The notes beneath the pieces are model-generated. The model made no database searches. It saw nothing but the letters and a program-made list of their open reading frames with translations, and was not told the DNA's origin. Of a stretch of DNA of 64,000 nucleotides, positions 16,648 through 26,437 are shown in pieces (position 1 is the stretch's first letter; the number at the start of each line of letters is the position of its first letter). The DNA comes from Verrucomicrobiota bacterium (lineage in GTDB: Bacteria > Verrucomicrobiota > Verrucomicrobiia > Opitutales > Opitutaceae). The stretch is from NCBI GenBank assembly GCA_023399155.1, contig JAEWQP010000010.1:62001-126000 (forward strand). Direction: 5' to 3'. The position numbers and the translations under genes were made by a program.

Positions 16648-17988
16648 TCAGCGCGCCGCGTGTTCGGCGGCGAGCGCGCCGAGCAGGCGTCGCAACATCG
16701 CGGCGAGCCGGTCGATGTCCTCGATCGTCACGTGAAGATTCGGCCGAAAGCGCACGCTCGCGCGCCCTGCGCCGAGCAGAAGCAGTTTTTCGTTCTCAAG
16801 CGCGCGGGCGACGAGGGCGGACTTGAGTTCGGGCGTGTCCAGGCTGAAGCCCTGGTAGAGACCGATGCCGCGGACGTTGCTGACGAGCTGCGGAAACTCG
16901 GCGCGCAGCTCCTGCAGCCGCATCACGAGGTGTGCAGCCTTGGCCGGCACCTGCTCGATCAGACGCTCGTCGCGCACGATGCGCCATTCCTGGCAGAAGC
17001 GAACCATGTCGGCGAGGCAGCCGCCCCACGTCGAGTCGAGCACGCCCTCGTCGTCCATCGAGTGCAGCATGTAGACGACGCCATTGCCGAGCTTCTTGGC
17101 GGCGGCGACGGCCTGCGGTGGATACGGCAGGTCGAGTTGATCCGCGGTGAAGAACGTCCCGGTCTGGCCGCCGGCGGTCTGGACCTCATCCAGTCCGAGA
17201 AACACGTCGTGCTCGTGGGCGAGCCGGCTCAAGCCCTGGAAAAACGCCTTTTCCGCCACGCGGTGGCCGCCGGCGCCCTGGATCGGCTCGACGATGATGC
17301 CGACCACCTCGCCAGCGTGTTCGCGCAGACTGCTCTCGACGCGACGAAGCGCTTCGTCGGTGCGCGACCTGTTTTCCTCTGGAGGTGCATCGGTGTCGAT
17401 CGCGGGAAACGGCACCTGGATGTTGCCGTGCACCAGGCCGTGAAAGTCCTTTGTCACCATCGGATCGTGCGACAGCTCGGTGACATTCAGGGCGAAGATC
17501 GTGCGTCCATGAAAAGCCTGGTCGAAATAGATGAAGCGCCGGGGTCCTCGCTTCGCGTCGGCTCGCCTGTCGTGGAGGTTGAGCAGGTACTTCATCATGT
17601 TCTCGATCGCCTCGGCCCCGGAATTCACGGTGTAGAGCTCGAGCCTGTCGGAGCGCATGCAGCGCGGAGCCGCGGCGTGGAGTTCGCGATAATACTCCAG
17701 GCACTCGGGGGTGAGAAAATCGACGTTCGCCAGCTTGTTGTTGGCCGCGTAGCCGAGGCGGCGCAGGTAGTCGGGCTCGAGGAGCCGCGGATGATTGTGG
17801 CCGATCCATTTCGACGCGTAGTAGCCGGCCCAGTCGAAGAGCCGCTCGCCCTCGAGCGTCGCGAGCCACATGCCTTCGCAGCGTGGCAGGTCGACCACGA
17901 ACGGGTAGGGATCCGCGATCACGTAGCGCCGCATTTCGGCGAGCATGGAAGCACTGAGCGGACCGGGAAACTGTCCCTGGCGGGTCAT
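16648..17988 (-). CDS. lat: Class III aminotransferase, L-lysine 6-transaminase-like
   Basis: This PLP-dependent enzyme of about 446 residues resembles L-lysine 6-transaminase, which moves the epsilon-amino group of lysine to 2-oxoglutarate. Matching motifs are NSGAEAIENMMKYL, FHGRTIFALN, IVEPIQGAGG, LDEVQTAGGQTGTFF, AAAKKLGNG with the probable PLP lysine, LDSTWGGCLADMVR and a C-terminal VRFRPNL that fits Mycobacterium Lat. The frame is open to 18153, but that would cover the divergent obgE leader; the Met at 17988 is preferred and 17946 is an alternative. No piperideine-6-carboxylate dehydrogenase lies next to it, so the full lysine-degradation route is not shown here. Other omega-aminotransferase activities remain possible. 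Confidence 0.82.
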   Translation of the reverse strand: MTRQGQFPGPLSASMLAEMRRYVIADPYPFVVDLPRCEGMWLATLEGERLFDWAGYYASKWIGHNHPRLLEPDYLRRLGYAANNKLANVDFLTPECLEYYRELHAAAPRCMRSDRLELYTVNSGAEAIENMMKYLLNLHDRRADAKRGPRRFIYFDQAFHGRTIFALNVTELSHDPMVTKDFHGLVHGNIQVPFPAIDTDAPPEENRSRTDEALRRVESSLREHAGEVVGIIVEPIQGAGGHRVAEKAFFQGLSRLAHEHDVFLGLDEVQTAGGQTGTFFTADQLDLPYPPQAVAAAKKLGNGVVYMLHSMDDEGVLDSTWGGCLADMVRFCQEWRIVRDERLIEQVPAKAAHLVMRLQELRAEFPQLVSNVRGIGLYQGFSLDTPELKSALVARALENEKLLLLGAGRASVRFRPNLHVTIEDIDRLAAMLRRLLGALAAEHAAR

Positions 17989-18161
17989 GCGCGAGTCAAT
18001 GCACAGCCCGGCCGCGCGCCAAGATTCTTTCGCCAGGGGTGTCCGGCCGGCGGTCGGCCGCGGACGGTCCTTACGCGGGGCCGCTGGTGCTTGGATGGCG
18101 GCGTGCGCGCGGGGCGCTTTTCCATTCGCGCTCGGGCGCGGGGCTGACCACAACGTCCGGG

Positions 18162-19166
18162 ATGTTCATCGACGAGATCACGATTTCCGTGCGGGCTGGC
18201 GACGGCGGCACCGGCTGCGTTGCCTTCCGGCGCGAAAAGTTCGAGCCCTTCGGCGGCCCCAATGGCGGCGACGGCGGGCGCGGCGGCGATGTGATCCTCG
18301 AGGGCGATCACGACGTCAACAACCTCAACGACTATCGGTTCCGGCCGAACTGGCGTGCGAAGGACGGCGAGGCGGGTCGCGGTTCCGACCAGCACGGGGC
18401 CGACGGCAAGCCGGCGGTCCTGCGGGTGCCCCCGGGCACGGTCGTGATCGACCCCGAGAGCGGGCGGATGGTCGCCGAGGTGCTCAAGCACCAGGAGCAG
18501 ATCATCCTCGCCAAGGGCGGCAATGGCGGGTGGGGCAACACGCACTTCAAGTCCTCGACCCACCGCACGCCCCGGCGGGCCAATCCCGGTCTGCCCGGCG
18601 AGCAGGGGAGTTTCCTCCTCGTCCTGAAGACGATTGCGGACATCGGCTTCGTGGGCTTCCCGAATGCAGGCAAGTCGAGCCTGACCAACCTCATCACCCG
18701 CGCACGGCCCAAGATGGCGCCGTACCCGTTCACGACCCTGCACCCGCAGGTCGGCATCATCGAGTATCCGGATCACCACGATCGGCTGACATTGGCCGAC
18801 ATTCCGGGACTGATCGAGGGGGCCCACGAGAACCGCGGGCTCGGCCATCGTTTCCTGCGGCACATCGAGCGCTGCGCCCTGCTCGTGCTGATGCTCGACA
18901 TGGCCGGCACGGACGGCCGCAACCCGGCCGACGACTACCGCCACCTTTTACGAGAACTTGAATTGTACGACCCGGCCCTCCTGGACAAACCCAGGGTGGT
19001 CGTGGCCAACAAGATGGACGAGGAGGCGGCCGCCGGCTTCTTGCGCAAGTTTCGGCGCCTCAATCGCGTGGATGTTCTGCCGATATCCTGTCTGACCGAA
19101 GAGGGAATCCCTCAGTTGCTGGAGGAGCTCTACCGGCGGGTTCGCGGTAAAAATACCAAGAACTGA
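18162..19166 (+). CDS. obgE: GTPase ObgE/CgtA
   Basis: This 334-residue ribosome-assembly GTPase has the glycine-rich Obg fold at residues 1-158 (GGDGGRGGDVILEGD, GNGGWGNTHFKSSTHRTP) and a G domain from about 160. G1 reads GFPNAGKSS, G3 reads DIPGLIEGA and G4 reads NKMD. The C-terminal OCT extension seen in some species is absent, which is normal for many phyla. The ATG at 18162 gives the canonical MFIDEITISVRAGDGG start. No Shine-Dalgarno sequence is seen. It binds the 50S subunit and links translation to stress responses; these roles are known for the family and inferred here. Confidence 0.97.
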   Translation: MFIDEITISVRAGDGGTGCVAFRREKFEPFGGPNGGDGGRGGDVILEGDHDVNNLNDYRFRPNWRAKDGEAGRGSDQHGADGKPAVLRVPPGTVVIDPESGRMVAEVLKHQEQIILAKGGNGGWGNTHFKSSTHRTPRRANPGLPGEQGSFLLVLKTIADIGFVGFPNAGKSSLTNLITRARPKMAPYPFTTLHPQVGIIEYPDHHDRLTLADIPGLIEGAHENRGLGHRFLRHIERCALLVLMLDMAGTDGRNPADDYRHLLRELELYDPALLDKPRVVVANKMDEEAAAGFLRKFRRLNRVDVLPISCLTEEGIPQLLEELYRRVRGKNTKN

Positions 19167-19209
19167 GCGCGGCGGAGTGGCCTCCCTGGGCGGGCTGCTC
19201 CGTCGAACC

Positions 19210-19734
19210 ATGTCCGAATTCAGACCCATCATCATGCGCAGCAACCGCCTGCTCGGTGCTGCGCTCGTGGAACGCAATCTCATCACTGTCGAGCAACTCG
19301 AGGCCGCGACCGAACGGCTTCTGCAGGTGCTCGACCAGGGGGTGGATCGCGACGCGAGCCTGCTGCGTATCCTCATTCACGAGACGCGTGCATTGACCGA
19401 GGAGGCCCTCCTCGAGCACCTCGTCGAGGAGATGTCGATGGGCCTGATCGACATGCGCGAGATCGACCTGCACGACGACCTGAAGTCCCAGTTCAACCTC
19501 GGCATGTGCTGGGCGACCTGGACCGTGCCCTTCGACAAGGACGACGACATCCACTACGTCGCGAGCGCCTATTACCTCAGTCCCGCAGTGCGCCAGCACT
19601 GGGAAAAACAACTTGGCACCCCGATCGTCTGGTACTCCACCACGCTGGAGTCGGTCGGGGAGTTCCTCGAAAAGTTCGAGGCGGAGCGAAACGGGAGTGC
19701 GGTGGCCGGCAAGCACGCCGCCGCCGTCGCCTGA
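19210..19734 (+). CDS. Small MshEN/GspE-N-terminal-like protein
   Basis: This 174-residue protein is not a known enzyme. Residues 10-75 read as two MshEN-like units: LLGAALVERNLITVEQLEAA, then LLRILIHETRALTEEALLEHLVEE. The same kind of domain forms the N-terminus of GspE, PilB and MshE ATPases, where it can bind c-di-GMP. The C-terminal half is acidic and contains a conserved-looking WATWTVPFDKDDDIHYVASAYY region that I do not recognise. The gene ends 16 bases before pilB/gspE and is surely co-transcribed with it. A regulatory or adaptor subunit of the secretion or pilus motor is the best guess. The ATG at 19210 is preferred over the GTG at 19177. Confidence 0.7.
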   Translation: MSEFRPIIMRSNRLLGAALVERNLITVEQLEAATERLLQVLDQGVDRDASLLRILIHETRALTEEALLEHLVEEMSMGLIDMREIDLHDDLKSQFNLGMCWATWTVPFDKDDDIHYVASAYYLSPAVRQHWEKQLGTPIVWYSTTLESVGEFLEKFEAERNGSAVAGKHAAAVA

Positions 19735-19750
19735 TCCGACCTGAACCGCC

Positions 19751-21466
19751 ATGGCCCTCGGACGCCTCCAAACCGCCATCGTCGAGAATCTGGTCGGGCT
19801 CGGCCGACTCACCGCCGCCCAGCAGCAGGCGATCGTCAACACCCCGAAGGAGCTCAACGGCGACGCCCTCGAGCAGCTCCTGCGCGACGAGTACAACATC
19901 CAGGCGCACCACCTGCTCATCGCCAAGGCACGCGCCTTCGGCATGACGCCCCTCAACGTCAACCGCGTGCGCGTGCACAAGGGGACGTTCGAGAAGATTT
20001 CGATGGAGTTCTGCCAGCAGAAGCTGGTCCTGCCCGTCGGCTCGATCGGCGAGTACGTGCTCGTCGCCTTCGCCAATCCCTTCGAACTCACGGTCTCGAG
20101 CCAGATCCAGGACCTCACCGGCAAGCGCGTGGTCCCGTTCCTCGCGCGCGAGAAGGACATCCGCGACAAGCTCAGCACCGGCTCCGTCCGCAACGACGAG
20201 CAGTTCCACGATGTGGTCAAGGCCGTCGGCGACGAGTACGGCGAGAAGGACGTCGATCTCGACGCAAGCGACGCTGAGAGCGAGGAGTCCGCGCCGATCA
20301 TCCAGCTCGCGAACCGCATCATCGAGGACGCCTACGTCGCCGGCACGTCCGACATCCACATCGAGCCGAGCGAGGCCGAGGTCACCGTCCGCTACCGCGT
20401 GGACGGCAACTGCCACATCAAGCTGAAGCTTCCCGCGCGCGTGGGCCCGGCCCTCGTGGCCCGCCTGAAGATCATGTCCAACCTGGACATCTCCGAGCGC
20501 CGCCTCCCGCAGGACGGACGCATCATCTTCAAGCAATTCACGAAAAAGAACATCGACATCGACCTGCGCGTATCCACCGCGCCTCTCAACTGGGGTGAGG
20601 GCGTGGTCATGCGTATCCTCGACAAGCAGAAGTCCACCCTGCCGCTGCCCGCCCTGGGTTTCTCGCAGGAGAACCTCGCGCGTTACCGCGAGGTCATCCG
20701 CCAGCCCTATGGCATGATCCTGCACTGCGGTCCGACGGGCTCGGGCAAGTCGATGACCCTCTATTCCGCGCTCAACGAGATCAACTCGCCCGAGATCGTC
20801 ATCCGCACCGCGGAGGACCCGATCGAATACACGCTGGGCGGCATCAACCAGATGCAGATGCACCGGCAGATCGGGCTCACCTTTGCCAGCGCGCTGCGTT
20901 CCTTCCTGCGCCAGGACCCCGACATCATCCTCGTGGGCGAAATCCGCGACAAGGAGACGGCCAACATCGCGGTCGAGGCCGCGCTGACCGGTCACCTCCT
21001 GCTCAGCACCCTGCACACCAACGACGCACCCAGCACGATCGCCCGCCTCACCGACATGGGCATCGAGCCGTTCATGATCTCGTCCTCGCTGCTTTGCGTG
21101 TGCGCGCAGCGCCTCATGCGCCGCGTCTGCAAGGTCTGCCGCAAGTCCTACGAGCCCGAGGGCCGCGAGAAGGAGATCCTGGAAAAGGCGCTCGGCTGGA
21201 AGGGTGGCCAGGTCTACAAGGCCAACACCAAGGGCTGCTCGCGCTGCGGAAATACCGGCTACAAGGGCCGCGTGGGTATCCACGAGCTTATGACGATCAG
21301 CGACGAGCTCATCGACGCGATCAACAAGGGCAAGGAGGCGGCGGAGATCAAGAAGATCGCCATGGCCAACGGCATGAAGACGCTTCACCAGGACTCCATG
21401 CTCAAGGTCGTCGAGGGCCTTTCCACCATCGAGGAGTCGCTCTGCACGGTCCCGCCGGACCTCTGA
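19751..21466 (+). CDS. pilB: Type II secretion/type IV pilus assembly ATPase (PilB/GspE)
   Basis: This 571-residue hexameric ATPase drives pilus or pseudopilus assembly at the inner membrane. An MshEN-like N-terminal domain (residues 1-140) precedes the motor. Walker A is GPTGSGKS with Lys333; the Asp box is near RTAEDPIEY; Walker B is IILVGEIRDKETA; the His box is LLSTLHTNDAPS. A tetracysteine zinc site is formed by CKVC and CSRCG. All catalytic elements are intact, so it is an extension-type motor rather than a PilT. No pilin, PilC or PilM genes are nearby, so PilB versus GspE cannot be decided from context. Confidence 0.93.
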   Translation: MALGRLQTAIVENLVGLGRLTAAQQQAIVNTPKELNGDALEQLLRDEYNIQAHHLLIAKARAFGMTPLNVNRVRVHKGTFEKISMEFCQQKLVLPVGSIGEYVLVAFANPFELTVSSQIQDLTGKRVVPFLAREKDIRDKLSTGSVRNDEQFHDVVKAVGDEYGEKDVDLDASDAESEESAPIIQLANRIIEDAYVAGTSDIHIEPSEAEVTVRYRVDGNCHIKLKLPARVGPALVARLKIMSNLDISERRLPQDGRIIFKQFTKKNIDIDLRVSTAPLNWGEGVVMRILDKQKSTLPLPALGFSQENLARYREVIRQPYGMILHCGPTGSGKSMTLYSALNEINSPEIVIRTAEDPIEYTLGGINQMQMHRQIGLTFASALRSFLRQDPDIILVGEIRDKETANIAVEAALTGHLLLSTLHTNDAPSTIARLTDMGIEPFMISSSLLCVCAQRLMRRVCKVCRKSYEPEGREKEILEKALGWKGGQVYKANTKGCSRCGNTGYKGRVGIHELMTISDELIDAINKGKEAAEIKKIAMANGMKTLHQDSMLKVVEGLSTIEESLCTVPPDL

Positions 21467-21572
21467 GCGGCCCCGGTCCCGCCGCGGAGTTTCGCCGCAC
21501 CCGGTGGGTTAGGTTCTCGATCTGCCGCGGCGATTTCGTTCCCATTCCGGCACCGCCTGCCGGATTCATCCG

Positions 21573-24500
21573 ATGACCCGATTGCCCCGCGTTCGCAGCG
21601 CCCTGGCGCCGATAGGGGTCGCATTGTTTGCGATCTGCGTTTGCGCGCGCACCGGCGCCGCCGCCGTCGACGACTCGGTCTGGCTCCGCTGGGGACTGCC
21701 GCCGATCGTGAACTATGTGCCCGACACCACCGGGGTGGCCTCGCGCGTCATCACGATGGGCGCTCTTCCGGACGGGTTCATCGTCCTGACCGCCGACGCG
21801 GCGATCGTATCCAACGGGCTTCGGTGGGGCCAACTGGCCGGCCTGCGGCAGGTGAGCGACTTTGTCGTCACGCCCGGCGGCCGCGTGTTCGTATCCGGGC
21901 TCGATGGGGTGCATGAGCTCCGTCCCGGAGGCGACGGCTTGTACACCATCGAGCGGGTGCTGTCCCCCGACGTGCTGCCGGCAGGCGCGCGCCTGTTGCG
22001 TCACCTGGCGTTTGCGCGCGACACGATCTTCGCCCTCGAAGGCAAGCACATGCTTGTGGGCCGACCCGGCCAGGATCCCCGGATGGTCGAGTTCGCGCAT
22101 TGGGGAAACGAGGTGTTCGCCATCGGCGACGACGTGTTCCTGATCGGAGCCACCGGATCGATCCTGTCCCGGTGGGATTGGGACACAGGCACGGCCGTGG
22201 GTGCCGAGTCGCTGCTCGACGGCGCGCGTCACGAGTGGGTGGTCAAGGTCGTTCCGCGCCGCCGGGGCGGAGTCTGGATGCTGTCCGAGGCGGGCAGCAT
22301 CTTCGGTTTCGATGGCAAGGCCAGCTGGGTGTGGTCCGGCGACGCCGGGCGCCGGCAGGCTGGTTTCATCGTGTCCGACCTCGCCGACCTGGATGATGAT
22401 GCCCTCGCGGTCGGGACCGTCGATCAGGGGCTGCTCTTCTACGCGCCCGACGGCACGCTTCGGAAGCGTCTCCAGCAGAACGACGGCCTGGGGGGCGCCG
22501 GAGTCGAGGCCCTGGGCACGGACGCGCAGGGAGGCTTGTGGGCGGATGCCCGCCCCGGCCTGCTCCGCATCGCGCAAAGCCTGGATTTTCTCGCCTTTGA
22601 TGACCGCCACGGGCTCGCGGGTCGCGTGAGCGCGGTCGCCATGCACGAGGGCCGTATCTATGCCGGCACGACAGCGGGGCTCCATGTGGCGCATCCGGAG
22701 GCGGCGACGCCTGACCGGTTGTTTCGCCGCGTATCGGAGCCGAGGGCGGTGCGAAACTTGGTGCCCGCCGGGAGCGACCTGCTGACCATGGGCGCGCAAT
22801 GGCGGGTGCTCCATCGGGATGGGCGCGAGTCGCTGATCCTCGCGATCGAGGGCACGGCCCTGATCCAGCCGTCGCAGTTTCCCGACCTGGCCTACGCGAG
22901 CAACTACGAGGGCGTCTACTGGGCCGTGCGCAGCGGCGGCATATGGACGGTCGGCGGCCGCGTCCCGGGCATCGACCGGCTGGCGTTCTCGCTCTGCGAG
23001 GGCGGGGACGGGGCGATCTGGGCCGCGCTCGGTCACGGCGCAGTCGCGCGCATCCAACCTTCCATGACAGGCGGCGAGGCGCGGATGTTCGGCGCGGCCG
23101 ACGGCGTGCCGCAGCGATGGTTGCAGTTCGGCGTGCTGCACGGGGAGGTGTATCTTTCCGGTGAACCGTGCGTGCGCTGGGATCCCGGGGCCGGTCGGTT
23201 TGTGAATGCGCCGGAGATTGCCTACTACGTCGGCGGACCGCCTTTCGGCTTTGAGCATGTCTTTGGACGCAGCCGCCGGGACGCCTGGGTCGGGAGCAAT
23301 GTGAACCTGGGCAATCTGATGCCGCGGCCGGTCGATTACGTGCTCGGTCAGATCTCGGTATATGCGAACGGACGCGATTTCCGCGCCTCGGCGCTCGCCT
23401 ATGAGAGCGAAGACGTCGCCTGGATCGGCAGTCGACTGGGCCTGATGCGGGCGAGTCGACCGCGTGTCGAACGACCACCGCCGGCCGAGGTGCCGAGGCT
23501 GGTCCGCATCGTGGATCTGTCCACGGGGCGGGACGTGCCGTTCCCGGATCACGAGGGCGCTACGCTGGACCTATCCTCCAGCCAGCGGTCGTTGCGCTTC
23601 GAGATGGCCCTCGCCGATTTCGCCGCGCCGCACCTGAACCAGTATCAGTTCTTCCTTACCGGTTTCGATCCGGATTGGCCGGGCTGGAGCGGGAGCAATT
23701 TCCGTGAACTCACCAACCTGCCCTGGGGTGAATATGGGCTGGTGATGCAGGCGATGAATCCGGCCGGCCAGTTGACTCGGACGAATTCCCTGAGACTGCG
23801 CATCGCAACTCCGTTTTACGCCACACCGGTGGCGCTGGTCGGTTACCTTCTCACGCTCGTGCTGCTCGTGCTGGTCATCGGTTCATGGCGCAGCGCGAAA
23901 TTGCGCCGCCAGAACGCGGAGCTCAAGGCCGCCGTGGACGAGCGAACCCAGGAGGTGGTCAAGCAGGCCGACGAGCTTGAGCAGAAGAACGAGGAGCTGG
24001 AGGCGTCACTGCAGAACTCGCAGGTGTTGGCCCAGCAGGCACGCGCGGCGGCGGAGGCCAAGAGCCGGTTCCTCGCGAACATGTCGCACGAGATTCGCAC
24101 GCCCATGAACGGCGTGATCGGCATGTGCTCGCTGCTTGCCGACACGCCGCTGTCGGACGAGCAGCAGGACTTTGTCCGCACCATCCGCCATTCCGGCGAA
24201 TCGCTGCTCACGATCATCAACGACGTGCTTGATCTGTCCAAGGCCGAGGCGGGCCGGATGGAACTGGAGCGCATCCCGTTCGATGCGGGCGAAGTGCTCG
24301 AGGAAGTCCTCGATCTCCTGGCGCACCAGGCGCACATCAAGGGGCTGGAGTTGTGCGCGATCATCGATCCCGGACTCCGGACCCGGCGCATCGGCGACCC
24401 CACGCGACTGCGGCAGGTTCTGGTCAACCTCGCCGGAAACGCGATCAAGTTCACGTCGGTCGGCGAGGTTGTGCTCGAGGCGAGTGCGGCCGGTCCGGAC

Positions 24501-25634
24501 GCCGCCGACGAGCGCGTGACCTTCCGCGTGCGCGATACCGGCATCGGTGTCGCGCCGGAAAAGCAGGCCCTGCTCTTCCAGCCTTTCTCCCAGGTCGATG
24601 CCGCGACGACGCGGCAGTTCGGAGGCACGGGCCTGGGCCTGGCGATCTCGCGCGAGATTATCGATCGCATGGGCGGCAGCATCGACTGCGAGTCGGTTCC
24701 CGGCCGTGGGACGACCTTCCGCGTCGAGGCCGCACTGCCGTTCGCCCCCGACGAACCCCAGAAGATGCCCGACCTATCCGGGCTGTCCGGGCATCATGTG
24801 CTTGTCGTCGACGACAACGAGACGTGTCGCACGACGCTGGCCGGGCTCGTGCGCGCCGCGGGAATGCACGCCGAGACGGCCGGCGACCGCGAGTCATGCC
24901 TGGCGCTGCTCGAGACGGGGCGGGCTTTCCATTTCGTACTTATTGAGATGCAGCTGGCCGGAGGCCAGGGCCTGGAACTCGCGGCGGAGATCCGCCGGCG
25001 CCGCGGCACCGAGCCGCGTATCGTGCTGATGACTACGCCCGGGAGCCAGGGACGCTCCTCGGGCGATTCGCCCAGGATCGACGGATTCCTCGGCAAGCCC
25101 GTGCACCGCAGACAGCTTCTCGATTGCCTGCTGCGCGCAAGCTCCGGCCGGAACCCGGCGCCCGCCGGCGGCGATGCGCGCCTCTCGGCGATCCCGGTGC
25201 TCGAGAGCGCCCGCTCGCTGCGTGTGCTTGTCGCTGAGGACAACGCCGTCAATCAGCGGCTGGCCGCGCTGATGCTGCGTCGCTTCGGCGTCACGGCCGA
25301 CGTGGTCGCCAACGGGCTTGAGGCCGTCGAGGCGGTCGGGCGCCAGCCCTATGACCTCGTCCTCATGGATGTCCACATGCCGGAAATGGACGGCATCGAG
25401 GCAAGCAAGGCCATCCGGCAGAGACTGCCGGCGGACCGTTGCCCGCGCATTGTCGCCGTCACGGCCGGCGTCACGAGCGAGGAACTTTCCGCATGTCGCG
25501 AGGCGGAGATGGACGGCTTCGTGGCCAAGCCGTTCAATCCGTCGGACATTGCGCGGGAGTTGACCGCGACCGTCGAGATCCGCGCCAGTGCGATGTCGGC
25601 GCACGATTCCGACACCGGCTCCGCCCCGGCTTGA
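21573..25634 (+). CDS. Propeller-sensor hybrid histidine kinase with two receiver domains
   Basis: This 1353-residue protein is a one-piece two-component system. A signal peptide (residues 1-30) precedes a periplasmic propeller of the two-component-regulator type and a Y_Y_Y-like domain ending near residue 745. One membrane segment (about 754-773) and a coiled coil lead to HisKA with His839 in MSHEIRTPMNG. The HATPase domain is intact: NLAGNAIKFT, RDTGIG and GGTGLGLA. Receiver 1 (about 1070-1185) keeps the acidic pocket VVDDNE and the GKP lysine but has Glu1125 in place of the phosphoacceptor Asp. Receiver 2 (about 1210-1330) is canonical with Asp1266 in LMDVHMPEMDG. Propeller kinases often sense sugars or glycans; the ligand here is unknown. 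Confidence 0.93.
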   Translation: MTRLPRVRSALAPIGVALFAICVCARTGAAAVDDSVWLRWGLPPIVNYVPDTTGVASRVITMGALPDGFIVLTADAAIVSNGLRWGQLAGLRQVSDFVVTPGGRVFVSGLDGVHELRPGGDGLYTIERVLSPDVLPAGARLLRHLAFARDTIFALEGKHMLVGRPGQDPRMVEFAHWGNEVFAIGDDVFLIGATGSILSRWDWDTGTAVGAESLLDGARHEWVVKVVPRRRGGVWMLSEAGSIFGFDGKASWVWSGDAGRRQAGFIVSDLADLDDDALAVGTVDQGLLFYAPDGTLRKRLQQNDGLGGAGVEALGTDAQGGLWADARPGLLRIAQSLDFLAFDDRHGLAGRVSAVAMHEGRIYAGTTAGLHVAHPEAATPDRLFRRVSEPRAVRNLVPAGSDLLTMGAQWRVLHRDGRESLILAIEGTALIQPSQFPDLAYASNYEGVYWAVRSGGIWTVGGRVPGIDRLAFSLCEGGDGAIWAALGHGAVARIQPSMTGGEARMFGAADGVPQRWLQFGVLHGEVYLSGEPCVRWDPGAGRFVNAPEIAYYVGGPPFGFEHVFGRSRRDAWVGSNVNLGNLMPRPVDYVLGQISVYANGRDFRASALAYESEDVAWIGSRLGLMRASRPRVERPPPAEVPRLVRIVDLSTGRDVPFPDHEGATLDLSSSQRSLRFEMALADFAAPHLNQYQFFLTGFDPDWPGWSGSNFRELTNLPWGEYGLVMQAMNPAGQLTRTNSLRLRIATPFYATPVALVGYLLTLVLLVLVIGSWRSAKLRRQNAELKAAVDERTQEVVKQADELEQKNEELEASLQNSQVLAQQARAAAEAKSRFLANMSHEIRTPMNGVIGMCSLLADTPLSDEQQDFVRTIRHSGESLLTIINDVLDLSKAEAGRMELERIPFDAGEVLEEVLDLLAHQAHIKGLELCAIIDPGLRTRRIGDPTRLRQVLVNLAGNAIKFTSVGEVVLEASAAGPDAADERVTFRVRDTGIGVAPEKQALLFQPFSQVDAATTRQFGGTGLGLAISREIIDRMGGSIDCESVPGRGTTFRVEAALPFAPDEPQKMPDLSGLSGHHVLVVDDNETCRTTLAGLVRAAGMHAETAGDRESCLALLETGRAFHFVLIEMQLAGGQGLELAAEIRRRRGTEPRIVLMTTPGSQGRSSGDSPRIDGFLGKPVHRRQLLDCLLRASSGRNPAPAGGDARLSAIPVLESARSLRVLVAEDNAVNQRLAALMLRRFGVTADVVANGLEAVEAVGRQPYDLVLMDVHMPEMDGIEASKAIRQRLPADRCPRIVAVTAGVTSEELSACREAEMDGFVAKPFNPSDIARELTATVEIRASAMSAHDSDTGSAPA

Positions 25635-25792
25635 GTCGACCTTGCGCGCGGAGAGCCGCTTCTGATACGAGGCCGATTGCTCCGCGAGCGGGTGCCTGAC
25701 CTGCGCTCGGGTTGCTGATCCTGCGCGGGCAGGAGGTCTCGCCGAAGACTGCACTCCAGGCGACCGGGTGGATGGACCCCGCCGGAGAAGGA

Positions 25793-26266
25793 TCAGGGAG
25801 CGGTCCCGAGGACGTACGTGCCGTTGAAGACAAGTTGCGTGCCGTCCACGTGGATCCGCACCTTGATGGCACCTGTGTGCGCGTCGGCCGGCCGCGCCCG
25901 GCCCGTGACGGCGCGCGGCTTGCCGCGATGATTGCGTGCGTCACCCGTGAACTCGACGGTTTCACCGGCGATCAGCCGCGCCAGGTCGCTCTCGGACACA
26001 CGGATGGTGATCTCCCCATGTTCGCTCCAAAATGCCCAGGGGAACACACGCGCGTTGTAGGTCGCGGCCCAGGCATCGCCGGTGCGTGCGAATGCGGTGG
26101 TCCGGAGGGTGACGCTGCCGACGTAGATCGAGGTCTTCATCGCCGGTACCTCGACCTGCGAGGGCAGGGGCGCGACCGGGTCCTGGGCGCGAAGCGCGTT
26201 CCAGAACGGGACCGCGAGCATGGCGGTGGCGATCAGGGCGGTGCGAGCGCGCATCGCAGCGACCAT
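25793..26266 (-). CDS. Exported protein of unknown function
   Basis: This is a 157-residue hypothetical protein with a signal peptide (MRARTALIATAMLAVPFW up to ALRAQ). The mature part is predicted beta-rich, with strands such as SIYVGSVTLRTTAF, EITIRVSES and VEFTGDARNHRGKP, and ends GTQLVFNGTYVLGTAP. The architecture is that of a small periplasmic or outer-membrane-associated beta protein, superficially YceI- or organic-solvent-tolerance-like. No family is recognised with confidence. A GGAG lies 7 bases before the ATG at 26266, which supports this start over the Met at 26254. The very long open frame upstream to 27541 overlaps gpsA and is spurious. It is convergent with the kinase gene and divergent from gpsA. 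Confidence 0.65.
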   Translation of the reverse strand: MVAAMRARTALIATAMLAVPFWNALRAQDPVAPLPSQVEVPAMKTSIYVGSVTLRTTAFARTGDAWAATYNARVFPWAFWSEHGEITIRVSESDLARLIAGETVEFTGDARNHRGKPRAVTGRARPADAHTGAIKVRIHVDGTQLVFNGTYVLGTAP

Positions 26267-26437
26267 GGGGCGGCTCCGCACGCGTGCAATCCCGTTCAGT
26301 CTCGCGGGCGGATCGGCCGAAGCCTGCGTCGGCCGGATTCGCTGCCGGGCCACGTGGCGGCGACGGCACCGGTCAGGGACATGCCGTGCCCGGGAGCTCC
26401 GGGGCCTGCCCCGAGGAGCCCGGATACCACGGATAGG

